64,000 nucleotides of DNA from assembly GCA_013285645.1 (NCBI GenBank), contig JABDHJ010000004.1, forward strand, positions 1-64,000. Reading direction: 5' to 3'. A program made the position numbers and the translations under genes. How positions within the stretch are numbered: position 1 is the first letter of the stretch; each line of letters opens with the position of its first letter. The notes beneath the pieces were generated by a model. The model searched no databases and was not told where the DNA came from. It was given only the letters and a program-made list of their open reading frames with translations. Shown in pieces: positions 1-9,609 of the stretch. This stretch comes from Verrucomicrobiota bacterium. GTDB lineage: Bacteria > Verrucomicrobiota > Verrucomicrobiia > Methylacidiphilales > UBA1321.

Positions 1-152
1 CGGTCCTCTTCCGCCTTCTGATCGCCATCGCCTTGCGCTGGGGACTCAATCCCAACGATCTCAAGCTCATCACCGCGCTTTTTGTCTTCGCCGCGCTGGT
101 CCTTCCGGGATTCTTTGCCCGGCTGAACCGGAAAAAATTTGCCACCGTATGA
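1..152 (+). CDS. ABC transporter permease, C-terminal fragment
   Basis: Reading from base 3, an open frame of 49 codons runs to a TGA at 150-152. It is the end of a longer gene that begins before the window. The visible part has one hydrophobic segment (LITALFVFAALVLPGFF) followed by a short basic tail, as expected for the last helix of an integral-membrane permease. Its stop overlaps the start of the ATP-binding protein by four bases (ATGA), so the two are translationally coupled. The partner ATPase is of the COG1101 kind, which normally works with a COG4120-type permease and a COG2984 binding protein. I infer that family here; the fragment alone is too short to prove it. Confidence 0.7.
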   Translation, partial: VLFRLLIAIALRWGLNPNDLKLITALFVFAALVLPGFFARLNRKKFATV

Positions 153-970
153 ATGCCATGTTGAAACTCAAGGGGCTCCGTAAAACATTCAACCCCGGCA
201 CGATCAACGAGGTCCGATCTCTCCAGGGCGTCGATCTGACCATCGAGCAAGGATCCTTTGTCGTAGTGCTGGGCACGAATGGCTCAGGCAAGTCGACGCT
301 GCTCAATGCCGTGTCCGGATCGTTTATCGTGGACGAAGGCAGCATCGAACTGGCTGGCAAGGACGTCACGCACTGGCCGGAGCATCGCCGGGCCAAGTTG
401 ATCGGCCGCGTTTTCCAGAATCCTTTCAGTGGCACGGCTCCGAATATGTCCATCGCGGAGAATTTTGCACTCGCCATTCAACGCGGAAAGCGGCGCGGCC
501 TCGGCTGGGCGCTTTCCCGCAAATTGATGGAACCTCTCCGGGAACGCATCGCCAGCCTGAAGATGGGACTGGAGAACCGCCTCGACAATTCCATCGGCTC
601 GCTTTCCGGCGGTCAGCGCCAGGCGTTGACTTTGCTGATGGCCTCCTGGCTCAAGCCCTCTCTTCTTCTCCTCGACGAACATACGGCCGCGCTCGATCCC
701 AAAAGTGCGGAGCAGGTCATTGCCCTGACCAGCGAAGTGATCCAGCGCGACCGCTTGACTACATTGATGGTGACCCACTCCATGCAACAGGCGGTCAATC
801 TTGGCGACCGCATTATCATGATGAACAAGGGCCGGATTTTCCACGATTTCCGCGGCGCAGAGAAACGCCATTTTCGACCCGAGGACCTCGTGGATCGTTT
901 CGCGGAAATCCGCCGCCGCGAGCAACTCGATGAAACGGCCGCGAATATGCTCCGCCACGCCTACGTCTGA
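149..970 (+). CDS. ABC transporter ATP-binding protein (COG1101-like)
   Basis: A 273-residue ABC ATPase that would power a membrane importer at the inner face of the cytoplasmic membrane. It has Walker A GTNGSGKST near residues 43-51, a Q-loop FQNPFSG, the ABC signature LSGGQRQALTLL and Walker B LLLLDEH followed by a D-loop (AALDP) and a switch His (VTHSM). The RVFQNPF and LTLLMAS surroundings resemble the ATPases that accompany COG2984 substrate-binding proteins, a family linked to aromatic amino acids or other small solutes. A start three codons later (MLKLKGL) is also possible. It overlaps the preceding permease by four bases. The substrate cannot be read from this window because the binding protein is missing. 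Confidence 0.9.
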   Translation: MNAMLKLKGLRKTFNPGTINEVRSLQGVDLTIEQGSFVVVLGTNGSGKSTLLNAVSGSFIVDEGSIELAGKDVTHWPEHRRAKLIGRVFQNPFSGTAPNMSIAENFALAIQRGKRRGLGWALSRKLMEPLRERIASLKMGLENRLDNSIGSLSGGQRQALTLLMASWLKPSLLLLDEHTAALDPKSAEQVIALTSEVIQRDRLTTLMVTHSMQQAVNLGDRIIMMNKGRIFHDFRGAEKRHFRPEDLVDRFAEIRRREQLDETAANMLRHAYV

Positions 971-1161
971 TTCTTCCACTTTGGTGGAGGGCTTTCGCAG
1001 TTTTTCAATGGTCTTCTGAATTGCTTGCCCTTGACACCATTGTGGTGGTTGCCGCATTTTCCAATTTTGGATGGTGCATTGTAAAAGCGGAGAAGTGCTT
1101 CGTCGCAATTATACTACGCACGGTTAATCCTGCTCAGCCTAGCTAAGAAGGGGCCTGACTT

Positions 1162-2982
1162 ATGAACGCTCAATCCGTTGCCATGGAAATGGTCGCCTAC
1201 CTTGCGGCAGCAGTAGTGGCTGTTCCCATCGCGCATCGATTAGGACTGGGATCGATCCTGGGCTACCTCCTGGCTGGCGTCCTTGTGGGACCATTCGTTC
1301 TTGGCTGGGTGGGACATTTTTCCTCCGATGTGATGAACGTGTCCGAATTCGGAGTCATCATGATGCTCTTTCTTGTGGGGCTGGAGCTTGAACCGCAAAA
1401 GCTCTGGAAGATGCGAGGCACGGTAGTGGGGCTCGGCGGTCTGCAGGTGATCGTCACAGCCATCGCCTTGGCGCTGCCGGTCATGCTCCTCGGGTTGAGC
1501 TTTTCAAGTGCCTTGGCTGCCGGACTGATCCTGTCTCTTTCCTCAACCGCCGTTGTCCTTCCTTCCCTTCAGGAACGAAACCTTACCCAGACCAAGGGCG
1601 GACGCGCTGCCTTTGGTGTTCTGCTTTCACAGGACCTCGCGGTCATCCCTATCCTGGCATTGCTCCCTTTTCTGGCGCCGGGACATCTCCATCTAAACGC
1701 TTCCCAACTTGCGACCGATCCCCTGGCGGCGCTCCCGCCTGTCCACCGGACCCTGCTTGTGGTGGGGGCTGTGCTTGGAATTATTCTGGCCGGTCGCTTC
1801 ATCGTGCGTCCCTTTTTTCGCATCATCGCCACCACTCATCTCCAGGAACTTTTCACCGCCTCAGCCCTGTTGATCGTCATTGGCATCGTCCTGCTGATGG
1901 ACAAGGTCGGCCTCGATCCAGCGTTGGGGGCCTTCCTCGGTGGAGTGGTCCTGGCGGACAGCGAGTTCCGGCACCAGATTGAAGCCGACATCGGCCCTTT
2001 CAAGGGACTGCTTCTGGGCATCTTCTTCGTGGCCGTGGGTGCCAGCATCAATTTCACCTACTTCATCAGTCAACCGGTTTTGGTCGCCAGTATTGTCCTT
2101 GGACTCATTGTCATCAAATTCTCCGTCCTTTGGGTTCTGGCCCGGATCTTTGGCTTTGATCGAAGCTCCTCGTTTCTATTTTCCTTTGCCCTGGCTCAAG
2201 GCGACGAGTTCGCCTTCGTTCTTCTTCCTTCGTCAGCGACGCTGGGAGTCCTCTCGCTTGTCTGGTCCAATATCTTTGTTCTGGCGGTCGCCATCAGCAT
2301 GGCACTGACTCCCTTCCTACTCATGATCGACGAGAAGCTCGTTCAGCCGCGTTTTGTTCGACCCAAGGCCAAGCGGGAGGCCGATGTTATCACCGAGACC
2401 ACGGACATCCTGCTCATCGGTTTCGGAAGATTCGGAAATATCGTGGGACGCTTTCTCAAGGCCAATGGAATTCCCACCACCCTTCTTGATTTCGATGCCG
2501 AACAAATCGACATCCTGAGGAAGCTGGGTCTCAAGTCCTATTATGGCGATGCCACCCGGCTGGAAATCCTCCGCACCGCCGGAGCAGAGCGAGCCAAATT
2601 GATCCTCATCATGATCGACAGTGAGGAGGCAACTTTGCGCATCGTGGACCTGGTTCAAAAATATTTCCCCCAAGCCAAAATACTCGCCCGCGCCAAGGAC
2701 CGGTCACATGCCTACCGGCTTATCAACAAGGGTGTCGCGCATTTTTATCATGAAGTGGAAGGAAGCGCGTTACAGCTTTCCATCGGAACGCTTGAAGAAT
2801 TGGGGTACACTGCCGAGCGAGCACGGGAGATCGCAAATATTTTTGAACAGTACGAGCACAAATCAATTCGTGAACTCGCCAACTTCCAGGTGCGCGATGA
2901 AGGCTATTTTCGGCGTGCCCGTGAACAAATCGCCATCCTGGAACGAGCCGTTTCTAACCTGCCGGTGATCCCGCCGAAATAA
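1162..2982 (+). CDS. Kef-type K+/H+ antiporter with RCK (TrkA-N) domain
   Basis: A 606-residue CPA2-family cation/proton antiporter of the inner membrane. The first ~390 residues are a run of hydrophobic helices containing FLVGLELEPQKLW and the conserved transport-core segment ALGAFLGGVVLADSEFRHQI. A soluble RCK N-terminal domain follows, beginning with the nucleotide-binding loop GFGRFG at about residue 420 and including YYGDATR and ARAKDRSHAYRL. Length and order match E. coli KefB/KefC, which excrete K+ when glutathione adducts bind. The glutathione-sensing role is not provable here, so no symbol is given. The ATG is preceded by AAGAAGGGG at good spacing. The 190 bases upstream contain a TTGACA (1031) but no convincing -10 box. 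Confidence 0.9.
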   Translation: MNAQSVAMEMVAYLAAAVVAVPIAHRLGLGSILGYLLAGVLVGPFVLGWVGHFSSDVMNVSEFGVIMMLFLVGLELEPQKLWKMRGTVVGLGGLQVIVTAIALALPVMLLGLSFSSALAAGLILSLSSTAVVLPSLQERNLTQTKGGRAAFGVLLSQDLAVIPILALLPFLAPGHLHLNASQLATDPLAALPPVHRTLLVVGAVLGIILAGRFIVRPFFRIIATTHLQELFTASALLIVIGIVLLMDKVGLDPALGAFLGGVVLADSEFRHQIEADIGPFKGLLLGIFFVAVGASINFTYFISQPVLVASIVLGLIVIKFSVLWVLARIFGFDRSSSFLFSFALAQGDEFAFVLLPSSATLGVLSLVWSNIFVLAVAISMALTPFLLMIDEKLVQPRFVRPKAKREADVITETTDILLIGFGRFGNIVGRFLKANGIPTTLLDFDAEQIDILRKLGLKSYYGDATRLEILRTAGAERAKLILIMIDSEEATLRIVDLVQKYFPQAKILARAKDRSHAYRLINKGVAHFYHEVEGSALQLSIGTLEELGYTAERAREIANIFEQYEHKSIRELANFQVRDEGYFRRAREQIAILERAVSNLPVIPPK

Positions 2983-3101
2983 TTTGTATTTCTGTGAGGA
3001 TAACCTCTTCATTTCCAGCTTGGTATCGTCACACGATTGTAAGTTAGCGAGGTCTTGCTTTTCCATGGTTGGGTGCCAACTCTGTTCGCCACTCAACGCC
3101 C

Positions 3102-4085
3102 ATGACGAATTCAGCCTCCGTATCGATACCATCCCCAGACGTCGGGACGCCTTCGGCACCGACCCAATCGCAGGGCCGTGACTTGCTTCTCGGCATCGTC
3201 TTCATCGTCGTCGCCTTTTTCTGCGTGGCCGTGATGAGCTCCTTCGGCAAAGCGGCGTCGCAAGTGCCGACTGGTCCGCTGGTCTTCTTCCAAAACGGGA
3301 TCAGTCTTCTTCTCTTCCTGCCTTTTGTACTGCGCGGCGGCAAAGCGGAAATCGTGACCAAGAGGCTTCCTCTCCACATCGTCCGGGCTCTCTCCGGGTT
3401 GCTCTCTCAGGCGCTCTTTTTCATCGCGGTGAAAAGCATCGCGCTGGTCGATGCGGTACTCCTGGCCAACGCCGCGCCGCTCTTCATTCCGATCGTCGCC
3501 CTAGTCTGGATGCGCACGCCGATCCGGCTCGCTGTTGCGCTCAGTCTTCTCGGCGGTTTTCTTGGCGTCGTTTTAATCCTGAAGCCAAGTGCGGAGTTGC
3601 TGCAGAATCCCGCCGCGCTCATCGCCCTTAGCGCCGCCGCCTTCTCGGCGGTCGCCCTCGTCAGCGTGAACCGGCTATCGACCACGGAAAAATCCGACAC
3701 CATCCTCTTCTACTATTTTCTCATCTCGACGCTGGCGACTCTCCCATTCGCCTACGCACAGTGGCAGACCCCACACGGGATGGAATGGCTCTATCTGTTC
3801 GGCGTCGGGGTGTTCATGGCGCTGTCCCAGCTTTTCATCATTCTCGCTTACCGCCATGCGACGGCGGCGCAGATCGCCCCGTTCAATTACTCGGTCGTGA
3901 TCTTCTCCGGGCTCATCGGCTGGATCGTCTGGAACGACGCGCTCGATTGGGTCTCGCTTCTTGGCATCGTGCTCGTTTGCGCGGGCGGCATCTGCAGCAT
4001 TCTCCTCAACGCATCCGCGCAAAAGCATGCCTTCGTCCTATCGCACGGACACAACGCCCAGAGCGCTCCCCGGCCATCTTTATGA
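3102..4085 (+). CDS. EamA/DMT-family transporter
   Basis: A 327-residue inner-membrane protein with about ten hydrophobic helices arranged as two EamA halves; conserved DMT features include the QVPTGPLVFFQNG region in the first half and the GLIGWIVWNDAL segment near the end. Members export metabolites such as amino acids or nucleotide precursors, but the substrate cannot be read from sequence. A TTG start at 3069 is also open; I prefer the ATG at 3102 because the extra residues add nothing to the fold. A polar stretch of roughly 25 residues precedes the first helix. The stop overlaps the start of the SMP-30 lactonase (ATGA, 4082-4085), so the two probably form an operon. Confidence 0.85.
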   Translation: MTNSASVSIPSPDVGTPSAPTQSQGRDLLLGIVFIVVAFFCVAVMSSFGKAASQVPTGPLVFFQNGISLLLFLPFVLRGGKAEIVTKRLPLHIVRALSGLLSQALFFIAVKSIALVDAVLLANAAPLFIPIVALVWMRTPIRLAVALSLLGGFLGVVLILKPSAELLQNPAALIALSAAAFSAVALVSVNRLSTTEKSDTILFYYFLISTLATLPFAYAQWQTPHGMEWLYLFGVGVFMALSQLFIILAYRHATAAQIAPFNYSVVIFSGLIGWIVWNDALDWVSLLGIVLVCAGGICSILLNASAQKHAFVLSHGHNAQSAPRPSL

Positions 4086-4975
4086 GCGTATCCTGCCTCG
4101 AACCTGTCTGTGTCTTGCGCAACGATGCCATCGTGGGTGAATCACCGGTCTGGTGCGCCGCCACAAAAGTCCTTTATTGGGTCGATATCCGCAGGCAAAA
4201 AGTCCAGCGCTTTGACCCGGCAACCGGCATCAATGAGTTCGTCAAAATCGATGACATCGTGACCTCGGTCAACCGGCGGAAGAACGGCGGCGCCATCCTG
4301 ACATTGCGCAATGAATTCGCCTTCTTCGACTGGGAATCGGGTGCCGTCACCCGCCTGGGCAATCCCGAACCGGACCGGACCGGTAACCGCTTCAACGAGG
4401 CCCGGTGTGATGCCCGGGGCCGTTTGTGGGCGGGGACCATGGGAGATCGCGACTGGCAAGCTCCGACCGGTGCACTTTATCGTTTTCAAGGTGAGGGGCC
4501 AGCGACACTAGAGCGCGACACGGTCATCGGAGCCAACGGCACCGCCTGGAGTCCCGACAGCCGGACCATGTATCATACGGAAAGTTTTCGGTATGCCATC
4601 TTCGCCTACGACTTCGATCTCGAACGGGGCGAAATCGCCAACCGGCGGGTCTTCCTTCAACTCGATCCCGATGGCGGAGAATTTCCCGACGGCATGACCG
4701 TCGATGCCGAAGGCTTTATCTGGAGCGCTCATGTGGGCCGTGGGCGCATCGGGCGTTACGATCCGGCGGGGCATCTCGAACGCGAAGTTCAACTGCCCGT
4801 CACACGCGGCACGAGTTGCAAATTCGGTGGAGAGGACTATCGCACGCTCTTCATCACAACCGCCCAGGAGACGTTGACTCCCGAACAGATTGCCAAGGAT
4901 GAACCGTTGGCCGGCAGCCTATTTGCTTGCGAGCCCGGTGTGACCGGGCTTCCCACGATTCCCTTCAACGGTTAA
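4082..4975 (+). CDS. SMP-30/gluconolactonase-like sugar lactonase
   Basis: A 297-residue beta-propeller of the SMP-30/LRE family, which hydrolyses sugar lactones such as gluconolactone or arabinolactone using one divalent metal. Family signatures are all present: GESPVW near the start (metal-binding Glu), NRFNEARCDARGRLWAGTM in the middle (Asn and the GRLW loop), GANGTAW, and FPDGMTVDAEGFIWSAH (Asp metal ligand). The open frame continues upstream to 3761, but that part overlaps the transporter and is a shadow; the ATG at 4082 overlaps the transporter stop. Coupling to an EamA transporter suggests an uptake/export-plus-hydrolysis unit for a sugar acid; this is inference. Confidence 0.9.
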   Translation: MSVSCLEPVCVLRNDAIVGESPVWCAATKVLYWVDIRRQKVQRFDPATGINEFVKIDDIVTSVNRRKNGGAILTLRNEFAFFDWESGAVTRLGNPEPDRTGNRFNEARCDARGRLWAGTMGDRDWQAPTGALYRFQGEGPATLERDTVIGANGTAWSPDSRTMYHTESFRYAIFAYDFDLERGEIANRRVFLQLDPDGGEFPDGMTVDAEGFIWSAHVGRGRIGRYDPAGHLEREVQLPVTRGTSCKFGGEDYRTLFITTAQETLTPEQIAKDEPLAGSLFACEPGVTGLPTIPFNG

Positions 4976-5006
4976 AGACAACGGACGATCAAGTTGAAGG
5001 TTCCGT

Positions 5007-5077
5007 GGTAGCCGCCGCTGTCTCTAGCGGCGGTGCCTTTTCTCGACGGACCGCCGCTAGAGACAGCGGCGGCTACC
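5007..5077. repeat. perfect 28-bp inverted repeat (tagccgccgc family)
   Basis: Arms at 5007-5034 and 5050-5077 are exact reverse complements over 28 bases around a 15-base loop. Each arm is itself palindromic (ccgccgct / agcggcgg), so several alternative hairpins are possible. It lies between the lactonase and the convergent Na/Pi transporter. There is no T-run, so it is not a classic intrinsic terminator. Related units occur at 24634, 26984, 50135, 53122, 60876 and 63145. Confidence 0.9.
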
Positions 5078-5114
5078 TTAAAATGCCTCGGTACGCAGGA
5101 TGGCAAGTGCCCGG

Positions 5115-6755
5115 TTAGGTATCAGCAGTTGCAATTACCTTCGCTTGAAGAGAGCGGCTTAACTGCTGCAATGCCCAGACAATCCGTTCGTATTGAGACA
5201 GGACGGAAAGGATGAGAATCCGCTCGTTATGGTCGAGCTGATGTTCTTCCTGCAGATAACCGCGACGCAAACGATCGACGACTTCGCCCGGCGCGGCGGT
5301 GATCATCCCCAGAAGTTCGATGTCCTCAGTCGAACCCGAGTTTAAGGCATCAATCGCGGTGTAGAGAAGAGTGTCGAGTGCCTCAATGATATTGCTTTCG
5401 ACCGATTGTAGCGCACCCGCGGGCGGGCGGCCTTGGAACCCCTGCACGATTTGCCAGATGCAGTCGTCCAGTTCAGAGATGAGGCTCAGACGTCGCTGAG
5501 TTTGAAGCAGGGCAACCGAAGCGGAGCGCCTTTGGAGTCCCTGATCTGTGAGCGCGGACAAAAAGGCTTCCAGTTCAGTCAAGATGGCCAGCGAAGAATT
5601 GTGCAAGACTTCCGGCGCGGCCAGTGCTTTTTCGGCGTTGTCGCTGCGGATGGTCTGGAGGTAGCCCGGCATACGCTGGACCAGTCCGACCAATTCACGT
5701 TCCGCCAAGGTGAGACCGGTCTCGAAATCCTGGGTCGCCGCGTCACTGATAAAACGAGGACGGGACAAATCCTGCTCCTGGGTCATCGGTGAGATTTTTT
5801 CCAACCAGGCAGGCATCCAGCGCAGGGTCGAATAGGTGAAGACCAGGCAGAGCGTCTGCTGGGCGAGAAAAAACGAGGCAACGTGTGATCCCGACTCGAT
5901 ATCCCCCGGCAACCGCGGCAGCCAGTATTTCAACAGGGGGACATGTCCGATCTCCTCCAAATAAAACAGAGCCAGCATGACCAACCCAGCCCCACCGTTG
6001 ATGACGGCTTCGAAAACGGTGATCTGCCGCATGACGCCCTTAAAGTGAGAAGTCAGGAAAAGGGCGGCCAAGGCAGTGCCTGGCCCGGTGCCAAAAAGAA
6101 CCATCAGCGCCTGGTCATGCGAGAAAATCCCGGAGCCACTTAGAATGAGCCCCAGCACGACCACGGTGGAGGTTGACTGGATCACCGTTCGGGCCGCCAC
6201 ACCAAAGAGAAAAGCCAGCAGATCGGAATGAGGAACGGAATTGAAAAATTCCATCGCTTGCGGTGAATCGGTCAACTGCCCGCAATAGACTTTCATCAAT
6301 CGAATGCCGAGCAACACCAGGCCGAGTGAGTAGAGCGGCTCACATAATCCCCGAAATCTGCCGCGCAGAAAAAACTGAAGGTAAATACCGCTGAGACCGA
6401 TGAGAAAAAGACCGAAGAGATGGATGGGCTGGTGAACCAGGTAAACCAGGACGACCAATCCGAAATTCGCCCAGGCCACCATGGGCAACGCCATGGGAAT
6501 GGTGGCAATACCTCGTGAGATCAAACCGGCCAGGATGACGGAAACTCCGATCGACGTTTGCGTAATGACGCCGAGAATAAATCCAAGCAAGGCCCCAAGG
6601 ACGGGTGTCTTTGTGGCACGTCCGATAAAGTCCCGAAATTGGCGGCCTGGGATCCGTTGGACATTGGTGCGCACCCCGCCCATGCCCATGAAGTAGAGGC
6701 CCAACCCGGCAAGGATCCACGCGATGATTTCATCCAAGGGTAGAGCATCCGCCAT
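5115..6755 (-). CDS. Na/Pi cotransporter family protein with PhoU-like domain
   Basis: A 546-residue inner-membrane protein. The N-terminal ~320 residues carry the inverted-repeat Na/Pi-cotransporter core; the second repeat contains TVIQSTSTVV (the QSS-type motif), while the first has TQTSIGVSV, with Thr in the middle position. After a last hydrophobic stretch the protein continues as a ~210-residue helical cytoplasmic domain like PhoU (ETGLTLAERELVGLVQRMPG onward). Such proteins import phosphate with sodium, and the PhoU part is thought to regulate them. It stands alone on the minus strand, convergent with the lactonase, with no pho regulon genes nearby. Confidence 0.85.
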   Translation of the reverse strand: MADALPLDEIIAWILAGLGLYFMGMGGVRTNVQRIPGRQFRDFIGRATKTPVLGALLGFILGVITQTSIGVSVILAGLISRGIATIPMALPMVAWANFGLVVLVYLVHQPIHLFGLFLIGLSGIYLQFFLRGRFRGLCEPLYSLGLVLLGIRLMKVYCGQLTDSPQAMEFFNSVPHSDLLAFLFGVAARTVIQSTSTVVVLGLILSGSGIFSHDQALMVLFGTGPGTALAALFLTSHFKGVMRQITVFEAVINGGAGLVMLALFYLEEIGHVPLLKYWLPRLPGDIESGSHVASFFLAQQTLCLVFTYSTLRWMPAWLEKISPMTQEQDLSRPRFISDAATQDFETGLTLAERELVGLVQRMPGYLQTIRSDNAEKALAAPEVLHNSSLAILTELEAFLSALTDQGLQRRSASVALLQTQRRLSLISELDDCIWQIVQGFQGRPPAGALQSVESNIIEALDTLLYTAIDALNSGSTEDIELLGMITAAPGEVVDRLRRGYLQEEHQLDHNERILILSVLSQYERIVWALQQLSRSLQAKVIATADT

Positions 6756-6854
6756 GGTGGGAGCATAGAAGCCTCGTTCTGTGCTTCAATCAAAAGAGAA
6801 CGTTGAAGTGGTCTTCGCCGCCAACTTTCACTCCGAAACGCAGCTTTGTTACGA

Positions 6855-9497
6855 TTAGGTTAAGACTCTCTTAACGGCAGCAACAAGGTCAAGCGTGCTT
6901 TGCGGGCCTTTGATCAGCGTCTCCCGCGTGGAGAGACGCAATAACTGGGCTTCGCTATCGGTCAGGTCCTTGGCGGAAAAAATCACCACCGGACTGGGGT
7001 CGTTGCCGCCGCGACGACGCAGTTCCGAGAGAAAATCGATGCCATTCATTTCAGGCATCATCAGGTCGAGTACGATCAAATCAGGCCGGGCGTCCGCGAC
7101 CATGTCGAGGGCGACGCGGCCATTCGGAGCATAAGACGTCTTGAATCCGTCCTTTTCCAAGGCCGCCGCCGCGTTTCGATAGACGGAGGGATCGTCGTCA
7201 ACGATGAGAACTTGCGGAGAGGCCAAACGGATGCCGCGCCGTTGCAGGATTTGGAGAATTTGATCACGCTCGAAAGGCTTGGTCACATAATCCGCCGCAC
7301 CCAAGGCCAGTCCCAATGGTTTGTCATCGACCATGGTCACCATGACCACGGGAATCTCGGCAGTCGCAGGATCGTTCTTGAGTTTCTTGAGGGTGGCCCA
7401 GCCGTCGAGTTCCGGCATCATGACATCGAGCGTAATCAGGCACGGCTTCAGTGTGGCGCAAAGCTCGATGGCCTGCTGGCCGGAGGAAGCCGTCGCGACC
7501 CGATAATGTTCCTTCTCCAGGATGCGGCGCAGAAGGTCCAGTACTGCCGGATCATCATCCACGACGAGCACACAGGGGGCTTCATTCGCTCCGGGAGAGC
7601 TAATCTGCGTGGGTAATACGGCGGGGGCGGGCTTGCTCTCCGTCTTCTTCGTCTGGGTCTCGGCGGTCGCAACGGTCTTGACGGGCAGCGTCACCGTGAA
7701 CGTCGAACCAACTCCGGGCGTGCTGGTGACGTCGATCGCACCACCCATCATCTCGCAAAAGCGTTTGCAGATGGCCAACCCGAGCCCTGTGCCGCCAAAT
7801 TTGCGCGTGGTCGAATCGTCAGCCTGGGAAAACTCCTTGAACAGCTTCCCTATCTGTTCGGGGGTCATGCCAATGCCTGAATCGGTGATTCGAAAAGTAA
7901 AGCGCGAACCGGAACGCTCCACGGCTAACCGGATCTTTCCGTTTTGCGTGAATTTCGAGGCGTTGCTCAGGAGATTGAACAGGACCTGGCGCGTTTTGGT
8001 CAGGTCACCATGCATGATCCCCAGGTCTTCATCCTGGCCGATGATCTCGAGTTCGTTGCTGTTCTTCTCGAGCAGCGGGCGGATCGTGGAGGCGACGTCC
8101 TGCACCATCTGTATCACGGCGAAATCCTCCAGATAAAGCGTCATTTTCCCCGCTTCGATCTTGGACAGGTCGAGAATGTCGTTGATGAGGGCGAGAAGAT
8201 GCTTGCCGGCGCCCCGGATTTTTTCCATGTCGGGTACGATTTCCTCGATCGCTTCAGTCGCATCCTCGATGATCATTTCGCTGTAACCGATGATGGCGTT
8301 GAGTGGCGTGCGCAATTCATGGCTCATATTCGCGAGGAAGGCGCTTTTAGTCCGGTTCGCTTCCTCGGCCGCTTGCTGGGCTGCCTCCGCCTTGGCTTTC
8401 ATTTCCCTCACGCGTATCATGGCCACCGCCTGCATGGCCAAAGCGCTCAGCCCAAGTACTCCCATCACGAAAAAGCCGATCCATACCACCTTGAAAGTGC
8501 GCCACATCACATCCGGCACATAGGTCGCCGCGATAATCGTATAGCCCCATGGTTCGTAGGTGACCTTGTGCACACGCCAGTCGGAATCCAACGCCGAGTT
8601 ACCCAATGATTTCACGGCATTGTAAGTGGAAGTATCGTCCGAACCGCCTGCCGTGGTGGTGACTTCGCCCGGCGCAATCTTGGACACGCTTTTCGCGATA
8701 TCCATGACTGCCGACGTATCGGCATGGGTCGAATGTGCCACGAGACTCTGATGGTTATCCAACAGGGCAACAAACCCGTGCTCCAGAATGTGCATGGACC
8801 CAATACGGGCCATGAGATCGGTCAGTGTCTCGATGGGATAGCCAACATACCAAGCCCCGATGACGTTCCCTCCCGCATCGGTGATCGGATCGTATTCGGT
8901 GATAAAGGGTTTCCCCAGGATATCGACTGCTCCCGCAAAACTTTGTCCCTGGCGCAACCGACCGATGGCCGCTCCCTTCGGATTAAGAATTGTTCCGAGG
9001 GCGCGGTGTCCATCGGCAGTTTGTACATTGGTGGAGACACGGACAAAATCGTCGCCACTCCGCACAAAGAGCGTCGAGGTGCCGCCCATCAATTCTTTTA
9101 TATCATCGACGACGCTAAAATTATTACCCATCACTGTCGCCCCGAAGGCGAGGTCCGGTGCGGTCTTGTCTCCGATCTGGATTGGGGCATCCAGGCGAGG
9201 CACGCCCAGTTTCAGGGTCTCGCGTCGCAACGCGCCCATGGCCATGCTGCATTGCTTGAGATAAAAGTCGTTGCTCATGTTGAGCGTGGTCTCGACATCG
9301 TTGATGCTTTCATTCGCCGACTGGCCCGCATCGATCATGACCTGGTCGCGCAGGCTGTTGTAACTGAAGTAGCCTGCCCAGAGAATTACGAGCAGCAGGG
9401 CCAGTGAACGAAGGATCGCGGGCCCCTTCCACCAAGATTGCCCGAGGGTGGATTCCGGAGTGGAACGAAAATTGAACAGGTTAAGAAAATTATTCAC
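6855..9497 (-). CDS. Hybrid sensor histidine kinase, Cache-HisKA-HATPase-REC-REC (HK1)
   Basis: An 880-residue membrane kinase. TM1 (about 27-45) and TM2 (about 332-358) flank a periplasmic sensor of the Cache_3/Cache_2 type (MGGTSTLFVR, HRALGT, NVIGAWYVGY). A linker leads to the H-box FLANMSHELRTP with His393, the N-box SNASKF (Asn512), and G-boxes DSGIGM and GGTGLGLAI. Two receivers follow, with phospho-acceptor Asp691 (DVMMPELDGW) and Asp811 (DLMMPEMNG). It is a close paralogue of the kinase at 10060-12663, encoded divergently. Translation starts at GTG with no clear ribosome-binding site. The STAS gene 112 bases upstream on the same strand probably shares its promoter. The ligand is unknown. 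Confidence 0.92.
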   Translation of the reverse strand: MNNFLNLFNFRSTPESTLGQSWWKGPAILRSLALLLVILWAGYFSYNSLRDQVMIDAGQSANESINDVETTLNMSNDFYLKQCSMAMGALRRETLKLGVPRLDAPIQIGDKTAPDLAFGATVMGNNFSVVDDIKELMGGTSTLFVRSGDDFVRVSTNVQTADGHRALGTILNPKGAAIGRLRQGQSFAGAVDILGKPFITEYDPITDAGGNVIGAWYVGYPIETLTDLMARIGSMHILEHGFVALLDNHQSLVAHSTHADTSAVMDIAKSVSKIAPGEVTTTAGGSDDTSTYNAVKSLGNSALDSDWRVHKVTYEPWGYTIIAATYVPDVMWRTFKVVWIGFFVMGVLGLSALAMQAVAMIRVREMKAKAEAAQQAAEEANRTKSAFLANMSHELRTPLNAIIGYSEMIIEDATEAIEEIVPDMEKIRGAGKHLLALINDILDLSKIEAGKMTLYLEDFAVIQMVQDVASTIRPLLEKNSNELEIIGQDEDLGIMHGDLTKTRQVLFNLLSNASKFTQNGKIRLAVERSGSRFTFRITDSGIGMTPEQIGKLFKEFSQADDSTTRKFGGTGLGLAICKRFCEMMGGAIDVTSTPGVGSTFTVTLPVKTVATAETQTKKTESKPAPAVLPTQISSPGANEAPCVLVVDDDPAVLDLLRRILEKEHYRVATASSGQQAIELCATLKPCLITLDVMMPELDGWATLKKLKNDPATAEIPVVMVTMVDDKPLGLALGAADYVTKPFERDQILQILQRRGIRLASPQVLIVDDDPSVYRNAAAALEKDGFKTSYAPNGRVALDMVADARPDLIVLDLMMPEMNGIDFLSELRRRGGNDPSPVVIFSAKDLTDSEAQLLRLSTRETLIKGPQSTLDLVAAVKRVLT

Positions 9498-9609
9498 GGT
9501 TTGGTCAAATCATCTCCGCAGCCCAACCGGGGCAAACGGAAGCAAAGGTGAATAACAAAAAGGAGGCACCTTGTGAAGACATTGCCCGATGACTGTCACA
9601 TCCAGCCAT

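Noticed and set aside
284-1108. Long open frame on the minus strand opposite the ABC ATPase gene
   Set aside because: It is fully antisense to a gene with all ABC motifs, resembles no family, and arises from the high-GC codon pattern.
5007-5077. Rho-independent terminator between the lactonase and the Na/Pi transporter genes
   Set aside because: The hairpin is strong but has no T-run on either side, and copies occur elsewhere in positions that are not transcript ends.
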